64,000 nucleotides of DNA from Undaria pinnatifida. Taxonomy: Eukaryota; Sar; Phaeophyceae; Laminariales; Alariaceae. Below are positions 54,401 to 63,220 of the stretch, piece by piece. Location of the stretch: contig JABAKD010000011.1 in assembly GCA_012845835.1 (NCBI GenBank), positions 5,542,036 to 5,606,035 of the forward strand. The letters run 5' to 3'. The notes under the pieces were generated by a model. It was not told the origin of the DNA. It made no database searches and was given only the letters and a program-made list of their open reading frames with translations. Made by a program: the position numbers and the translations under genes. Positions within the stretch are counted from its first letter, which is position 1. The number at the start of each line of letters is the position of its first letter.

Positions 54401-55150
54401 ATATATATATGTCAACACCCGTAAACCGGATTATTTTATTATATATATGGTACCTGGTATGCATCTTCGAGCGGACGTTTCGCGGAAAATGCAGATTCTG
54501 ATGGAGGACACGGAGGGCTTCGACTACTTGCTTTTTTCATACCTACCTGGGTATCCTTTCTATTATGTGTACTCCTATTAATACATACATACGCACGTAC
54601 GCACACAAAAAATTGTACCACTATAACGTCTGGAAATATTATAAACTTGCACATATTATTCTGCATTTGACTAATAACATTAACATTATATTGCACATAT
54701 ATAAGTTATATTGTATATTAACATGAACACAGTATACAAGGCGGCGTTTACCTTTTCATGTACAGAGCGGTATCATACCAGGATCATTTATTTGTTGTTG
54801 GACCAGGCACCAGACACCATACGAACAGGTAGCAAAGTACGGTATAACTACTACTTCTTGAAGCCTTGCTGTTTTGTTTGGAGTAAATTATACTCGATCT
54901 ACTCTCGTACACAACGAAATTGTTGAATTTTAATCACAACAGCAGCAAACTCACCGAGCAAGCATGATCAACAGCGACACGAAACTCACCAAGCTTTGAA
55001 GACGGGGCCTTGGGAGTACTGCCGGGATATAGGAAACACCTGCGCGATGTGGCCGTCGACCCTCTCCACCAGCAGAGAGGCAGCGGCAACAGCAAATGCG
55101 ACTGCGATCATGGTCGTCGTGGTCGACGATTTTCTAGTAGTAGCAGTCAT
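39224..55150 (-). CDS. AA15-like lytic polysaccharide monooxygenase, copy B (five exons)
   Basis: Paralogue of copy A in inverted, tail-to-tail orientation. Exons in gene order: 55150-54990, 41236-41020, 40708-40592, 40075-39790, 39411-39224; total 322 residues. The start ATG aligns with that of copy A. From the inner Met the signal is MIAVAFAVAAASLLVERVDG, then His1 (HIAQVFPISRQ). The mature protein is 289 residues, like copy A, with Ile2 for Val, Ala25 for Val, and Ala, Gln, Val, Lys for Glu, Lys, Ile, Glu in exon 5. All copper-site and cysteine motifs are kept, so both copies look functional. Intron 1 is 13.8 kb and full of mobile elements; introns 2-4 are 311, 516 and 378 nt. Confidence 0.87.
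39412..39789 (-). other. LPMO copy B intron 4, stop-free and a multiple of three
   Basis: 378 nt, no in-frame stop, GTGAGTTGC donor and GTCGACAG acceptor. Its sequence is largely different from copy A intron 4, yet the frame is also open. Confidence 0.75.
39790..40075 (-). CDS. LPMO copy B exon 4
   Basis: 286 nt, GHCEFFICN to CVLQMVY, same protein as copy A. A long antisense frame at 39755-40135 (plus) is a shadow of this exon. Confidence 0.9.
40592..40708 (-). CDS. LPMO copy B exon 3
   Basis: 117 nt, HSEEGSNTYS to NTNHM, phase 0 at both ends, same protein as copy A. Confidence 0.88.
41020..41236 (-). CDS. LPMO copy B exon 2
   Basis: 217 nt, DDPAIDYCPHC to HGVCGDPEQ. Acceptor CTTCACGCAG; donor GTTAGTTGG. 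Confidence 0.88.
41913..42172 (+). repeat. M2 inverted-repeat element
   Basis: Left end CGATAGGGGCACGCTACG, right end AAGTGCTACCTCTATTGTCG plus TAGTAGCACGCG, matching the termini at 55855-56130 (GTGCTACAATAGAGGTGCAC and GTGATACCTCTATCGTAGCAC). The interior shares GGAGCTTATGGCTTAAGAC, GATGAAAAAAACCCATGG and GGGTTAAGGAGCCCCGCGTC. About 260 bp and non-coding, so MITE-like. Confidence 0.72.
42467..42835 (+). repeat. M2 element, longer variant
   Basis: GTAGAAATGTGCCCCATTTTTTT at the left, GGGGTTAAGGAGCCCCGTCG and AAGTGCTACCTCTATAATCG then TGTGTAGCACG at the right. A (TA)n run lies inside at 42614-42631. Confidence 0.62.
42902..42957. repeat. 14-bp tandem repeat, four copies
   Basis: Four perfect copies of ATACCATATACATT. 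Confidence 0.96.
43204..43724 (-). repeat. M2 element (reverse) with nested M3
   Basis: ACGATAGAGGTACACCTTTTTTTT at the left and GTGGTGCACCTCTATTGTTA then TCGTAGCG at the right are M2 termini in reverse. It is split by a 258-bp M3 element; removing that element rejoins the GACGGGGCTCCTTAACCC block. Confidence 0.7.
43262..43519 (+). mobile_element. M3 element, 258 bp, inverted ends
   Basis: Ends GATTCTACGATA...AGCCCCCC and GGGGGGCTACCGTAGAATGACTC are inverted repeats. The flanks TGACGGCT (43254-43261) and TGACGGGG (43520-43527) look like an 8-bp target duplication. A second 258-bp copy is at 47122-47379 in the opposite orientation. Confidence 0.75.
43770..44080 (+). repeat. Dispersed repeat R, copy 2
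   Basis: TTTGGGCCATATATATGG, GGTTGAGCTCCTCGACC, TTTAGGACTCACGCGCATC, GAATGCCTTCGACAGTCATG and CTAGGAGCTCAGAAATTTC then TTAGAATCTG; the same order as 32516-32770. The last two blocks also match 59735-59805. Confidence 0.65.
44130..44300 (+). repeat. M2-related fragment
   Basis: AAACCCTTTTTTTTCAAATC, GGAATTAGTATAATGAGGCG, GGGCTCTAAAGGGAGTTAAC and GATTCAGAAATCGATGTTCC match 42680-42790. Confidence 0.6.
44825..45180 (+). repeat. F1 copy, diverged
   Basis: AATAAACTACAGCCAGCTGTG, GAGGATTTCGTTGGGATTCA, TTTGCAAGCTGTGTGTGTTA, AGGGTCAACAGGGCGATG and then a G run ending at about 45160. Confidence 0.7.
45895..45965 (-). ncRNA. tRNA-like relic (T-arm/B-box)
   Basis: On the minus strand GGTCGTAGGTTCAAATCCCA followed by CCATCCA is a good tRNA T-arm and 3' acceptor strand with a perfect GGTTCAAATCC B-box, and a run of seven T follows within 12 nt. 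However no matching 5' acceptor strand or proper anticodon stem is found, so it is a tRNA fragment, pseudogene or tRNA-derived repeat head. Confidence 0.35.
46499..46607. repeat. Foldback: perfect 29-bp inverted arms, 51-nt loop
   Basis: Arms 46499-46527 and 46579-46607 are exact reverse complements, beginning TATTACGGGGGACCATAG. Too large and AT-flanked for a normal terminator; probably a tiny inverted-repeat element. Confidence 0.88.
47060..48610 (+). repeat. F1 element, long copy, interrupted by M3
   Basis: The left end AAAATAAAAGTACATTCC then CCAGCTGTGAAATCGAAG is broken after CGAAACTCAT and resumes at 47388 with ATCTGCAAGCTGTGTGTGATAC. It continues through GTCGGCGACTCCCCTTAG, G runs, repeated GGTGATATCA/ATGGATGGCT units and GGAAACTATAAGTCCTTAAAGG at 48552. 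From 48610 to about 49000 it continues as an inverted match to 9250-9770. Confidence 0.78.
47122..47379 (-). mobile_element. M3 element, 258 bp, inserted in F1
   Basis: Starts GAGTCGTTCTACGGTCGTAG and ends GGCTATCGTAGAGTC, inverted repeats shared with the M3 at 43262. The interior matches it in reverse (CCGGTTTCAAAACCAG, GACGTCATCGATCGATAG, CGAGCAACCATGAAACG). Flanks AAACTCAT and AGTTTCAT are a possible decayed 8-bp target duplication. Confidence 0.78.
48611..49010 (-). repeat. Dispersed repeat matching 9.25-9.7 kb in reverse
   Basis: GGGGCTCTGACATCGCTAAT, AAGAAAGAGATACATATTGC, CGAGGTGACGTGGTCATG, CATTGAGCACGAGGGGGAG and TTCGAAAGGAACGCTTGGTG all have reverse-complement counterparts between 9330 and 9580. 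Confidence 0.7.
49011..50554. other. No gene recognised
   Basis: No family motif on either strand. Contains short CTGTACTG/CAGTACTG-type palindromic patches near 49615-49670 and 50200-50215. Confidence 0.35.
50555..50697. repeat. Snapback element: 56-bp arms and 15-bp tandem units
   Basis: Arms 50555-50610 and 50642-50697 are reverse complements with two mismatches in 56. The arms begin ATGATAAGGTTGGCG. The loop and the inner edge of the right arm hold three copies of the 15-bp unit TAGTGCCTCCGATCC (third copy GGTCT). The transcript would form a long hairpin. Confidence 0.93.
51226..51382. repeat. Tandem duplication, about 76 bp
   Basis: GGGCTGGGACA, TCCGAAGCGGGTACA.CCG, TTCGAGTGGCTGCGTGAT or GTCGAGTGGCTGCGTGAT occur twice in order. 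Confidence 0.85.
51620..52080 (+). repeat. LTR-like repeat L2, copy 3
   Basis: Aligns with 35690-36200 and reverse 13545-13985 (AAAGTGGTACTTATGGCC, GGAGTGATCGAGGTGAGGC, CGCATCTAGAATAAGATAC, GAATCAACTAGACACTAG). Includes a small AGGAGAAGTA duplication. Confidence 0.65.
52300..52500. repeat. Cluster of GGGCGTTTAC-like motifs
   Basis: Five spaced variants: GGGGCGTTTACG (52318), GGGGACGTTTACT (52350), GGGGGCGTTTGCT (52406), AGAGCGTTTACT (52456), GGGGCGTTCGCT (52477). The minus frame 52293-52679 is open but of unknown meaning. Confidence 0.5.
52501..54989. other. No gene recognised
   Basis: A perfect 16-bp palindrome CACGCGCATGCGCGTG lies at 53845-53860. AGCCCAAGCAGGC.TGCT occurs twice at about 53336 and 53382. 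No coding signature. Confidence 0.35.
54990..55150 (-). CDS. LPMO copy B exon 1 (signal peptide and His1)
   Basis: 161 nt. ATG at 55150, inner Met at 55111, signal ending ERVDG, then HIAQVFPISRQYSQGPVFKA and a split Trp codon at donor GTGAGTTTC. Aligned codon by codon with copy A apart from a 30-nt shorter Ser/Thr lead. Confidence 0.85.
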
Positions 55151-55854
55151 GATGGAGGAAGGTCTGGATATACGATGGGACGATGGCAGGATCTAGACAA
55201 ACCGCCCCAACCTCGTTCTTGTTGTTGCTGTGTTGCTGTTGCTGTTGATAATGTCGGGTAGCAGCAGCAGCAGCAGCAAGCAGTAGAACAGGAGGAGAGG
55301 ACGAAGGCTAGGGTGGGAGTAAGTGGGAGTTGGAGTGGGAGGAGTGTGATGCGATCACAGAGGTCACGGCAGCTGCAGCAAGTAGTAGTAGTAGCGTTAC
55401 AACACTATGGGGAGAGAAAAGGTGCCCGCAGTTTTCTCATTGGTCAATTGTTTTGAGCGAGAGGGAAAACTCTTGAGGGGCTATGCGTTGATCTACGTGG
55501 AGTAATGCAGTCCCAGTCCATTCAGCTAGACTATAGTAGTCATGTTCCTGTTCTGGGGGTATGTTACGATTTTGTTTTATTTTATCGGGAAATCGAGAAG
55601 CGAGAGTCCAGTCACTGCTGCTAGAAGAGAGGTTGATTTCTTCATGGCCGGCAGAATTTTCGGCATATTGACAAATGGCCTTTTTGGAACCTTTCAGCTC
55701 AAAAGCATTAAGCACATACAGCGGCATAAATAGAAAGCGAGCATAATATTGTTTTTTCGAAGCATAACTCCTTGAAGCCAAAGATGCGTCGGTTGACGTT
55801 ACTCTTGACTTTATTTGACGGACAACCGACGTCAAGGACCGCTCAATACTAAAA

Positions 55855-56130
55855 GACACGTACGTGCTACAATAGAGGTGCACCACTTTTTTTCTACTAC
55901 TACCCCTCAATTTGGGAGCTTAAGACATGTCTTGACCCAAAAACTGATCTTGGAGAAAATAAACCTGCTTAACTATCGCGGATGAAAAAAACCCATGGCT
56001 TAGGTTTACAACAAGATTTTCATCCAAAAATAGAAAAAAAAAACTATTTTCGAACTTTTATGGGTTAAGGAGCACCGTCATGCTGAAAACATATCAGACG
56101 AAAAGTGATACCTCTATCGTAGCACGCGTC
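55855..56130 (+). repeat. M2 element, best-preserved copy
   Basis: Termini CGTGCTACAATAGAGGTGCAC and AAAAGTGATACCTCTATCG then TAGCACG are inverted repeats. The interior has GATGAAAAAAACCCATGGC and GGGTTAAGGAGCACCGTCAT. About 275 bp, non-coding. Confidence 0.8.
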
Positions 56131-59100
56131 AAAAAAAGTGAATTGGATATCCTAGAGAGAAGCCTTGAAGGGACAAAACTAGACCGTCAACCGGCGCCTT
56201 TGCTTGAAACGGAACATAAAGCGCAAATTCCCCAAAAAGAGCATAATAATTCGGCAGCATAAGTGTGGGCGACGCCCCACGAGAACTGTTCTTGCCGAAA
56301 ATCAAGATGCATCTGCCGAGCTGGTGGCCATGCGCATGCTGGAAATTGGACGCAGACTCACAGCAGCAGCACTACGGCAGCGTCTCGTGGCAACGGTATA
56401 CCATGAACAATCTTTTCGCTTTCAAGGGTCATAAATAGCTAATTTTTTTGTATTATACCGTTCTGACGAGCTCCTCTCACAGGGCTCGTCAAGGGGTTTC
56501 GCAGGATCATTTCGGTTCTCTGATACACCACATGGTTCTGGAGATAACGCTTGGTTCTCATTTAAGGCTTCGTTCCCATTTTTCTGAAAACTCAAAAAGC
56601 GGGCATAAAAGCATGAAGTAGCACAATTTCTAGCATAATTTGGGATCTACCTGCTGAGCCAAAAACGGGCGGAATAATAGTGAAAAATACCGGCCGAAGA
56701 AAACAAAGGCTGCCAGTCAATCGTGATTCTCCTGGTTGGATATAAGCATGTACTTCGTATATGTGAGGATATGCATTAAACTGGTTTTTTGTTGCTACTA
56801 TTTTTGCCCTCCGACCATACAACGTAAATGTCGTTCCGACGTAAATCGAATGTTCTCCCATAAAGCAATAGTATCTCTCCTACGACCCCCCGGCAACCAT
56901 TTCCCAATTTCCTTTCCCCACATATTTTCATTTTCTAGCTACACTTGCGATGTTGTCTATCTCCATCCCCATCAACATTCCATCCCCCCCCGGATCATTG
57001 GCCGCAGTCCTCCGGCTTCTTCCTCCCTTCCTCCTTCCCCTCGCGGCCTGGCGGCCGCTCGCTACTCTGTTTCTAGCCACTCGGCGTGAAATCGCGACCT
57101 GGGCGGTCACAGAGATTATTTGGAAGAGGCGCGGCTTGCACACACCTTACCGCAGTACGGACGATCCGTCCGTCCTTCCGACGATGCTGGCCGAGCTACC
57201 TGATCAATGAGGTATCTACCTTCCTTCCCGGGGTGCCCAAAGCTTTCCACTGCGAAGGTGGTGAGTTTGCAACTGCGCTCATCCAAGGACACCTGTCCCG
57301 GACGCTCTAGTGATTGCGCTTGCGCGCTTTAGAATTGGAGGCAGCCGGTCCGTCTCGGTCAGCGCTGGCTGTCCGCGTGTAGACCTCCGCTTGTGGGTCC
57401 GCATACGTGATGTCGAGCAATATCGATTTTTTGCGGTTCTCCGATGCCGGAGCATCCCGTAGTCCTTCTGCCTCGATAACAAGGTCCATGCGGAAATCCC
57501 TAGTTGCGTGGAAGGGGCTCCGCTTTCCACTATTGGTGGCAAATTGTTCATACTCTTCAAGGTGCGGGAGTGCGCGTGCACCAGGGGCTGTTGCTGGTTC
57601 TTCTGCGCGCCCGATCGATGACATAATCGTGCAATCTGCGTATTAGTCTTCGCTGCACCGCAGCAGGGGCATCTCACCGCCAGGAACTCCTCAATCCCCA
57701 GGAATCTCCTTCCCGCAGACACGAACGCTGACGCTGGGATGATTCTGGCCCAGTCAACAGGCCTTCGCCCTCAAAAAGGCGGTAGCCTATGGTCCCGATT
57801 GAATCCGTTCACGGGCGTTGGGCAACCCTCTCGTCTCCTTCTTTCCTTGTGAGTCGCCCGTGCCTCGGTACGGGGTCATCTCGGGGAGCTGGTCCAGGGA
57901 AGCGACGTACCTCCCACAACGGACTCGGTTTACCGGCTGCCCCAGTCTACACTGGGCTTTGCTGGAGTTGATAGTTTCCGCGTCGTGTGCCGGCAACACT
58001 TCCGCAACCACCTGGTTGCCCTGAGGCACCTTGCTCTCCTGCTCTAAAGACTCTGTCCCGCCAGCTTTCCGGCACGATGTTCGCCATGACTTCCTCTGAA
58101 ACCCCCATGCACATCGCGGAGGTCTGTGATGCTCCAAGTGCGCCAAACAAGGTCTGAATCGGGCAGGTCCCGCATAAATGTTTCCCCCATAGCGCCGGAC
58201 GGATCACCAAAGCGATCACCAAAGCACCCCCGGCATCGTCGCCACAAAGCTTCCGACGGAGGTTGGCATCTCGGGCTTCAGCCGACGGCCGACCAAACCC
58301 TCCGGCCCCCGAGGACAGGCTCGCCTGCGCCTGTTGGTAGGGTTGCAAGGTCAACCGATTTGTGGGACACACGCCCTCGAAAAACGACAACGCTTCTGCC
58401 GCCCCAGGGAGATCAAGCAGTGTCTCAAGCATTGACACGTATTTGCTGTCTATCTTTTGGCGTGCGAGCAGGGACAATTCTGGGCCCACGACGAGCTCAA
58501 TGTAGGCGGTTCATTGCGCCGTAGACCTGGTGGTGATCTGGTCGGCTGACCGCCTGTCTGGCATGCGCGACAGCACCCGCGCGAGTTGCCCCGCTCCCCT
58601 GGTGTGGACTATTTCTTTTGCGCTCTACCTCGCGTATTCGTCAGTGCGCCACTCACTTTGGGGGGTAGATTAAGGCTGCGGCGGGGGATGTACCCCCTTT
58701 TTTTCAATGCCGGGTCTGAGCCTCTCGCACGAGTGGCTCTGTACTTTGCCGACAAAAACAAGCCACCCGGTTTGTTTAGGCAGCGTAGCTATCAATAACT
58801 ATCTCCATCTTGGAGATTTTGGTGGTATTGAAAAATTAAAGCAGCGCGAAAGCCTAAGACCGCAAGGAACAAGCGGGTCACTTGCGCGAGTGACCCCGAG
58901 CCACTGCCCCCCCAAAAAAAGGTCCCTAAAAAGGGGACCTCCCTACCGTAGCTTTGGTCGGGAAGGAAACTTTTTCCTCGGGTAGGTTTCAATGCCTATG
59001 TTGGGCAGCTCACGATGAAGGAAGGGTACGACTTTTACCACAGTACATGGTGTGTTTTCTGTCGTTCCGATGATGATGCCATCTAGGTAGACGTAGTGCC

Positions 59101-59379
59101 TCTACACCTCTTGGCTCAACTCCACTCGGATCCGCTTCAGCACCGGCAGGAGTAGCACGCAGAACAACGCGGGCCCCATGGCATTTCCTTGTTGTACCCC
59201 GCTGGAGAACCCGATCTCGCGCCCAAGCCATCCCACGTCAGGGGTGCCGCAGATTCTAAGAATTTTCTGAGCTCCTAACATGAGGAGGGGGTCAACATCA
59301 ACATCGCCCGAAACATGACTTCGAAGCCGCATTCGTTCGCGCCACCCGCCCAAGATACTATGCCCTAGCCCTAAAATAG

Positions 59380-59840
59380 ATTACACTCGTAAAAATGTTT
59401 AGACTAACCCCGGCAAGCCTTCGCTTGGGGAGCTCAACCGTAACACAACCGTAACATTTACCAGAAACGCCGGGATATATGGCCCAAAAAGGTGTAGCCC
59501 TTGCCGTGAAATGGCACGCCTATAATCTGCCGATTCTATCTCAAAGAACACGGGGGGCGTCCCGCGGGGCAGGGGATCGCACCTTTTTGGGTTTTTGATG
59601 CTTTCTGATCGATCTGACCTGCTGAGCTCACTAAAGTGCGTGAAACTATCGGGCAGTATGATAACCTTACAAGGGTATTCGTCTTCAAGAGTAGCGCGCA
59701 TAGAAAAGATGATCGGGGGGTTCGCTAACGAATGCCTTCGAGCTCACGTTTCGGGTGGCATATTGAGCTCCTCATGACAGGAGCTCAGAAAATTCTTAGA
59801 ATCTGATGCATCCCTATCGAGGATGACTCTCGGGGGCGGG
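59380..59840. repeat. Insertion related to repeat R inside the non-LTR reverse transcriptase
   Basis: Lies between motif A and motif B coding sequence. Its right part (GAATGCCTTCGAGCTCACG, GAGCTCCTCATGACAGGAGC, TCAGAAAATTCTTAGAATCTG) matches 43950-44040. Its left part in reverse (TTTTTGGGCCATATATCCCG, GGTTGAGCTCC) matches 43780-43840. The two ends therefore face opposite ways compared with the other copies. Confidence 0.58.
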
Positions 59841-60251
59841 TCTCTCACCGTAACATTTTTCCACGAGCGGTGTAAGCGCCGGCACGCGAATGGCTCCCTG
59901 CACAAGCACAGCAGTCCGTTTCACTGTGTTGAACGCACTGGACCAATCGGTCAGGACCTGCCAGATTTTTGCCTCGTGGTGTACCCTGGCGTGTAGCGCT
60001 ACCTGTTCAACCCCTCCCTCGTACTCCAATCCCAAATTTCCACCCAAGGCACAGTGATGTTGGATTGTAAGGAGACCTTCCAGAATTCCGACGGGAAGTC
60101 GTTTGGATCGTCGACCATTCTTCTCCAGGAGCCTGCAATGCCGGGTCCGATTTTTCCGCGCCGGAACCCAGTTCTGATCATTGGGTGCAAGTGCGAAAAG
60201 CGCAGGCCGTCGCTTACTGCGCCTGAAAACGCGTTGCGAGAGTTGATGGCC

Positions 60252-60429
60252 TCGAGATCCACTTGTGGGTCGACCTCTTCCTCCGGGCGCCAGTTGGGAC
60301 TATTCCCTTCCACTAGGTCTGACGAACTTGATGCCACCGCTCGAGAGCCACTTGTGGGTCGACCTCTTCCTCCGGGCGCCAGTTGGGACTATTCCCTTCA
60401 ACCAGGTCTGAGGAACTTGATGCCACCGC
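60252..60429. repeat. 89-bp tandem duplication in non-LTR coding region
   Basis: ACTTGTGGGTCGACCTCTTC and the following 69 bp are repeated from 60261 at 60350 with few changes. The unit is not a multiple of three and so breaks the frame. Confidence 0.92.
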
Positions 60430-62854
60430 TGCAGCTGCTGCTTCGGAGACGTAGATCTGATCCTCTTCCGTGAACTTTGATTCCGCTCGCTCCCACGTTC
60501 CCTCACTCCTCAGCTAATGCGGTTCCTCGAGGAGGCTACGCACTGCCACAGTCACCCCCCCTGGATGGTGGCATGCTGATGAGGCCCTCTCAAACATATC
60601 AGCGTCAGTCGCTTTGCGAGCTTGGCCGCTCTGACTTGTCGATGTTCGACGGATATACTCCATTAATCCACGGGAGCAGAAGGGTGGGGACACCGCGTTC
60701 GGCAGATGCAAACCTCTCGCTCTTCTTCATTCGGCCATCCTGTGAGCGCAGTAGGCCCGGAAGGATGCACCACAGCTTGATCGACCTCAAGAGCGACTTC
60801 GGCGTCTCCGATTGTTTGGTTTGTCGATGCTCTCCAAGGGCGTGGTTGAGGAGGCCAAGCACATAGGTGACAAGGTTGGCGTGGGCAGTAGCCAGCCTCA
60901 GCCGCACTTTGACAACAGTGACGAAGCGTTGTTGGAGGTCCTCAAGGGGAATATCATCAAGCGGCCCAAGCAATTCCCAACGTATTTTGGTCCCAGGGAT
61001 AACACAGCCCATCGCGGCGTCCATCCTCGCCGTCGTCAGGTCTTTCTGCAACCACCGTCGCTGGGAGGTGAAGCCCGGTAACCTGCTGAGTCCTCTCTGG
61101 TGTGGACGGAGCTGTCGGCTGCACGACGAATACTTTGATATACGGGAACTGCTCCGTTTGCTAACAGAGGGGAGTGGGAGAGGCCACCGCTCGTCGTCCC
61201 GCTCTCCGTGGGCGCTACCTCGCCCCTGCGACCTCTCCCGTTACGGGAAGGGATCAAATCCCTCCTCCTACCCCAAGCAACGTCTCCTGCGACACGAGTA
61301 TCACCCCGAGGCCGGGTCTTGCGTTGCGAAATATGGACGTGTCCACCTTCAACCTTCATTTAGCGAAGGGCTCCGTCGCCGTGTTGCCCCTCTCCCAGCA
61401 CGTTAAGAAGTGGTGGGAAGGTCATGCCCCCAACCGAGCCTGTTCCCTAATTAAGGGCCTAATACCAACTGCGGACTAGTCGCCTCCACCTCTGCTCTGT
61501 TGCTCAACGCTCGCGCACTGACTATATTCTCAGGAAGGGAAGTTACGTTTTCGGATGGGCGCGGGAGATGCACTTGGGCGGCTGGAATTTCTCCTCGAGG
61601 TACCAAGACCCCCTGGCTTCGTGTGTCTTTGGTAACAGTGAACCAAAACCGCTAGTGCTGGCGCGAAGGTATTTCCCGCGGGAGGGGAACTGCACCAATG
61701 CCTGCGCCCTAAGATTCCTGGAAGGAGCGAGGGCGGAATGGCTATGATATACCCTCCAGAAGGCAACGGTGAGCGGTGCTTAAGGCGCGGAGTTGCTCCT
61801 GGCGAGGGCTGATCACAAGATGCTGCTGTACCCCTCTGAACCCCAATGATGTGGGGCGATGTGGGGACATTCCTACGCTTCGTTAGCAGCGCCCGGCGCG
61901 ACGTCATTTGCTAGGGCCCATGTGGTGCGACAGTTGGGCCTCGTGTCGCTGCATTCAATTTTTGGCGTTCCACCGGCGACGGAACTTGCGATGGGCGCCT
62001 TCCGACTCTATCGCTGGCGCCTGATGCGTCTCCTGCTACGCTCCACTCGGCGCTTGATGCTGGAGGCCTCCTATTGCCCTCACTTGTATTCATGCCAGGG
62101 TAGTCGTCTGTCACCCCCGCCCCACCAACTGTGGCACTATCGCTAGGCACACCGCAGCGGGCGATGAAGAAAAGTCCCTCGGACGCAACGTAGGGCCAAT
62201 CACCTGATGCTGTCATATTCCGCCAAAACCTGATCGGTGTGGGGAAAAGGGGGAACGCTCCTATCTCTCATCATCATCAGCCAGCACGACGACGGCTGCT
62301 GGACCCCTCCTGGTTCAAATCCTGGTACCCAATTCCCTGCGCTCGCTCTTGCCGGGGGAGTCTTCCAACTCGCGTGCTCCAACGCCAGCAGGACCTCCAC
62401 TAGACACCTCCCGTCTGCCTCAGGCGCCTGGCCCCCCTCCTTTTAAGCCCCCGTCGGCGCTTGATACCGGAGCCCTCCTCCTGCGAGGGCCAAATCGCCT
62501 GCCCGGGCTCGTATCCATGCCGGGACGGTCATCTGCCGCACGCCCCCTGCCGATAGTGGCACTATCGCAGGCAATGCACTTGCCGATACACCCGTCGTAG
62601 AATATGAGGGCCCTGCTATGGTTCTTCTTCCTCGCTGCCTGAAGCGACCAGTTTCTGGCTCCGTCCTAGTTGTTGCCTGTTGCTGTAGCCCTCCCGATAC
62701 ATGGATTGTGCCAAGAACCCTTGATTGCACCCATGCCGGGGGAGCCCTCTCCGACCCTCGCCCAGCTGGCGGTGGACATAATGATTGGGCTGTTGTCGTA
62801 ACTGCGGGTTTGCTCTTCAGCGCGTGTTACGATAGCCACTAGAAGAATTCCGCT

Positions 62855-63220
62855 CACACACTAACATAGCGTTAATCCTGCCTACCCTAACACCGTAACA
62901 CATATAGACTAGTGCGGTTAATACGGGATCAAGGTAACACTCTAACATTATGGTACGCGATCGCCCGTCAATAGCATAACACACTAACACTATGTTATCA
63001 CACACAACCCAGAAATTAGTTAACGTAGTACCGTCCGTAATGTTACCATTTGGTTTCGCTGATCCGTAACATTTACGTCAAATGTAAATTGTAACGTTAT
63101 CCGAGGTGTGGTATGACGTTATTCTGTTTTGGGCTTGATCCTTTAGAATCTGAATAGGCTTTTTTTGGTGTGTCCCGGTACCCAGCCGGGAGGTACAGCT
63201 GTCTGGTTATGTAGTTAGTT
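62855..63220. other. Spacer rich in TAACA motifs
   Basis: ACTAACATAG, CTAACACCGTAACACA, GTAACACTCTAACATTATGG, CATAACACACTAACACTATG and CCGTAACATTTACG recur between 62860 and 63080. No gene seen. Confidence 0.5.

Larger units (their letters stand above)
41237..54989 (-). other. Giant intron 1 of LPMO copy B
   Basis: 13.75 kb between the exon holding His1 and the rest. Contains an M2 cluster with a nested M3, two F1 copies (one with a nested M3), two foldback elements, an L2 LTR-like repeat and local duplications. No host exon recognised. Confidence 0.77.
56930..62850 (-). pseudogene. Non-LTR retrotransposon with zinc finger and restriction-like endonuclease, degenerate
   Basis: Pieces of one long polyprotein appear in order on the minus strand. 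An upstream region carries WELLGPLDDIPLEDLQQRFVT and SLLRSIKLWCILPGLL (about 61000-60650). The reverse transcriptase start is PEEEVDPQVDLEAINSRNAF (about 60290). Motif A LTDWSSAFNTVKR has its Asp at 59946-59948. Motif B is GVQQGNAMGPALFC (about 59190), and motif C reads YLDG, so the second catalytic Asp is Gly (GGC, 59078-59080). After that come ALSFFEGVCPTNRLTLQPYQ (58380), a Cys-rich finger (CPCCGA...RLCHRSG, about 57650) and a PD-(D/E)XK-like region (FRMDLVIEAEG...ILLDITYADPQ, 57510-57400). Its tail is near 56930 (LFQIISVTAQVAISRRV). Frameshifts, stops, an 89-bp duplication and an insertion inactivate it. Confidence 0.8.
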
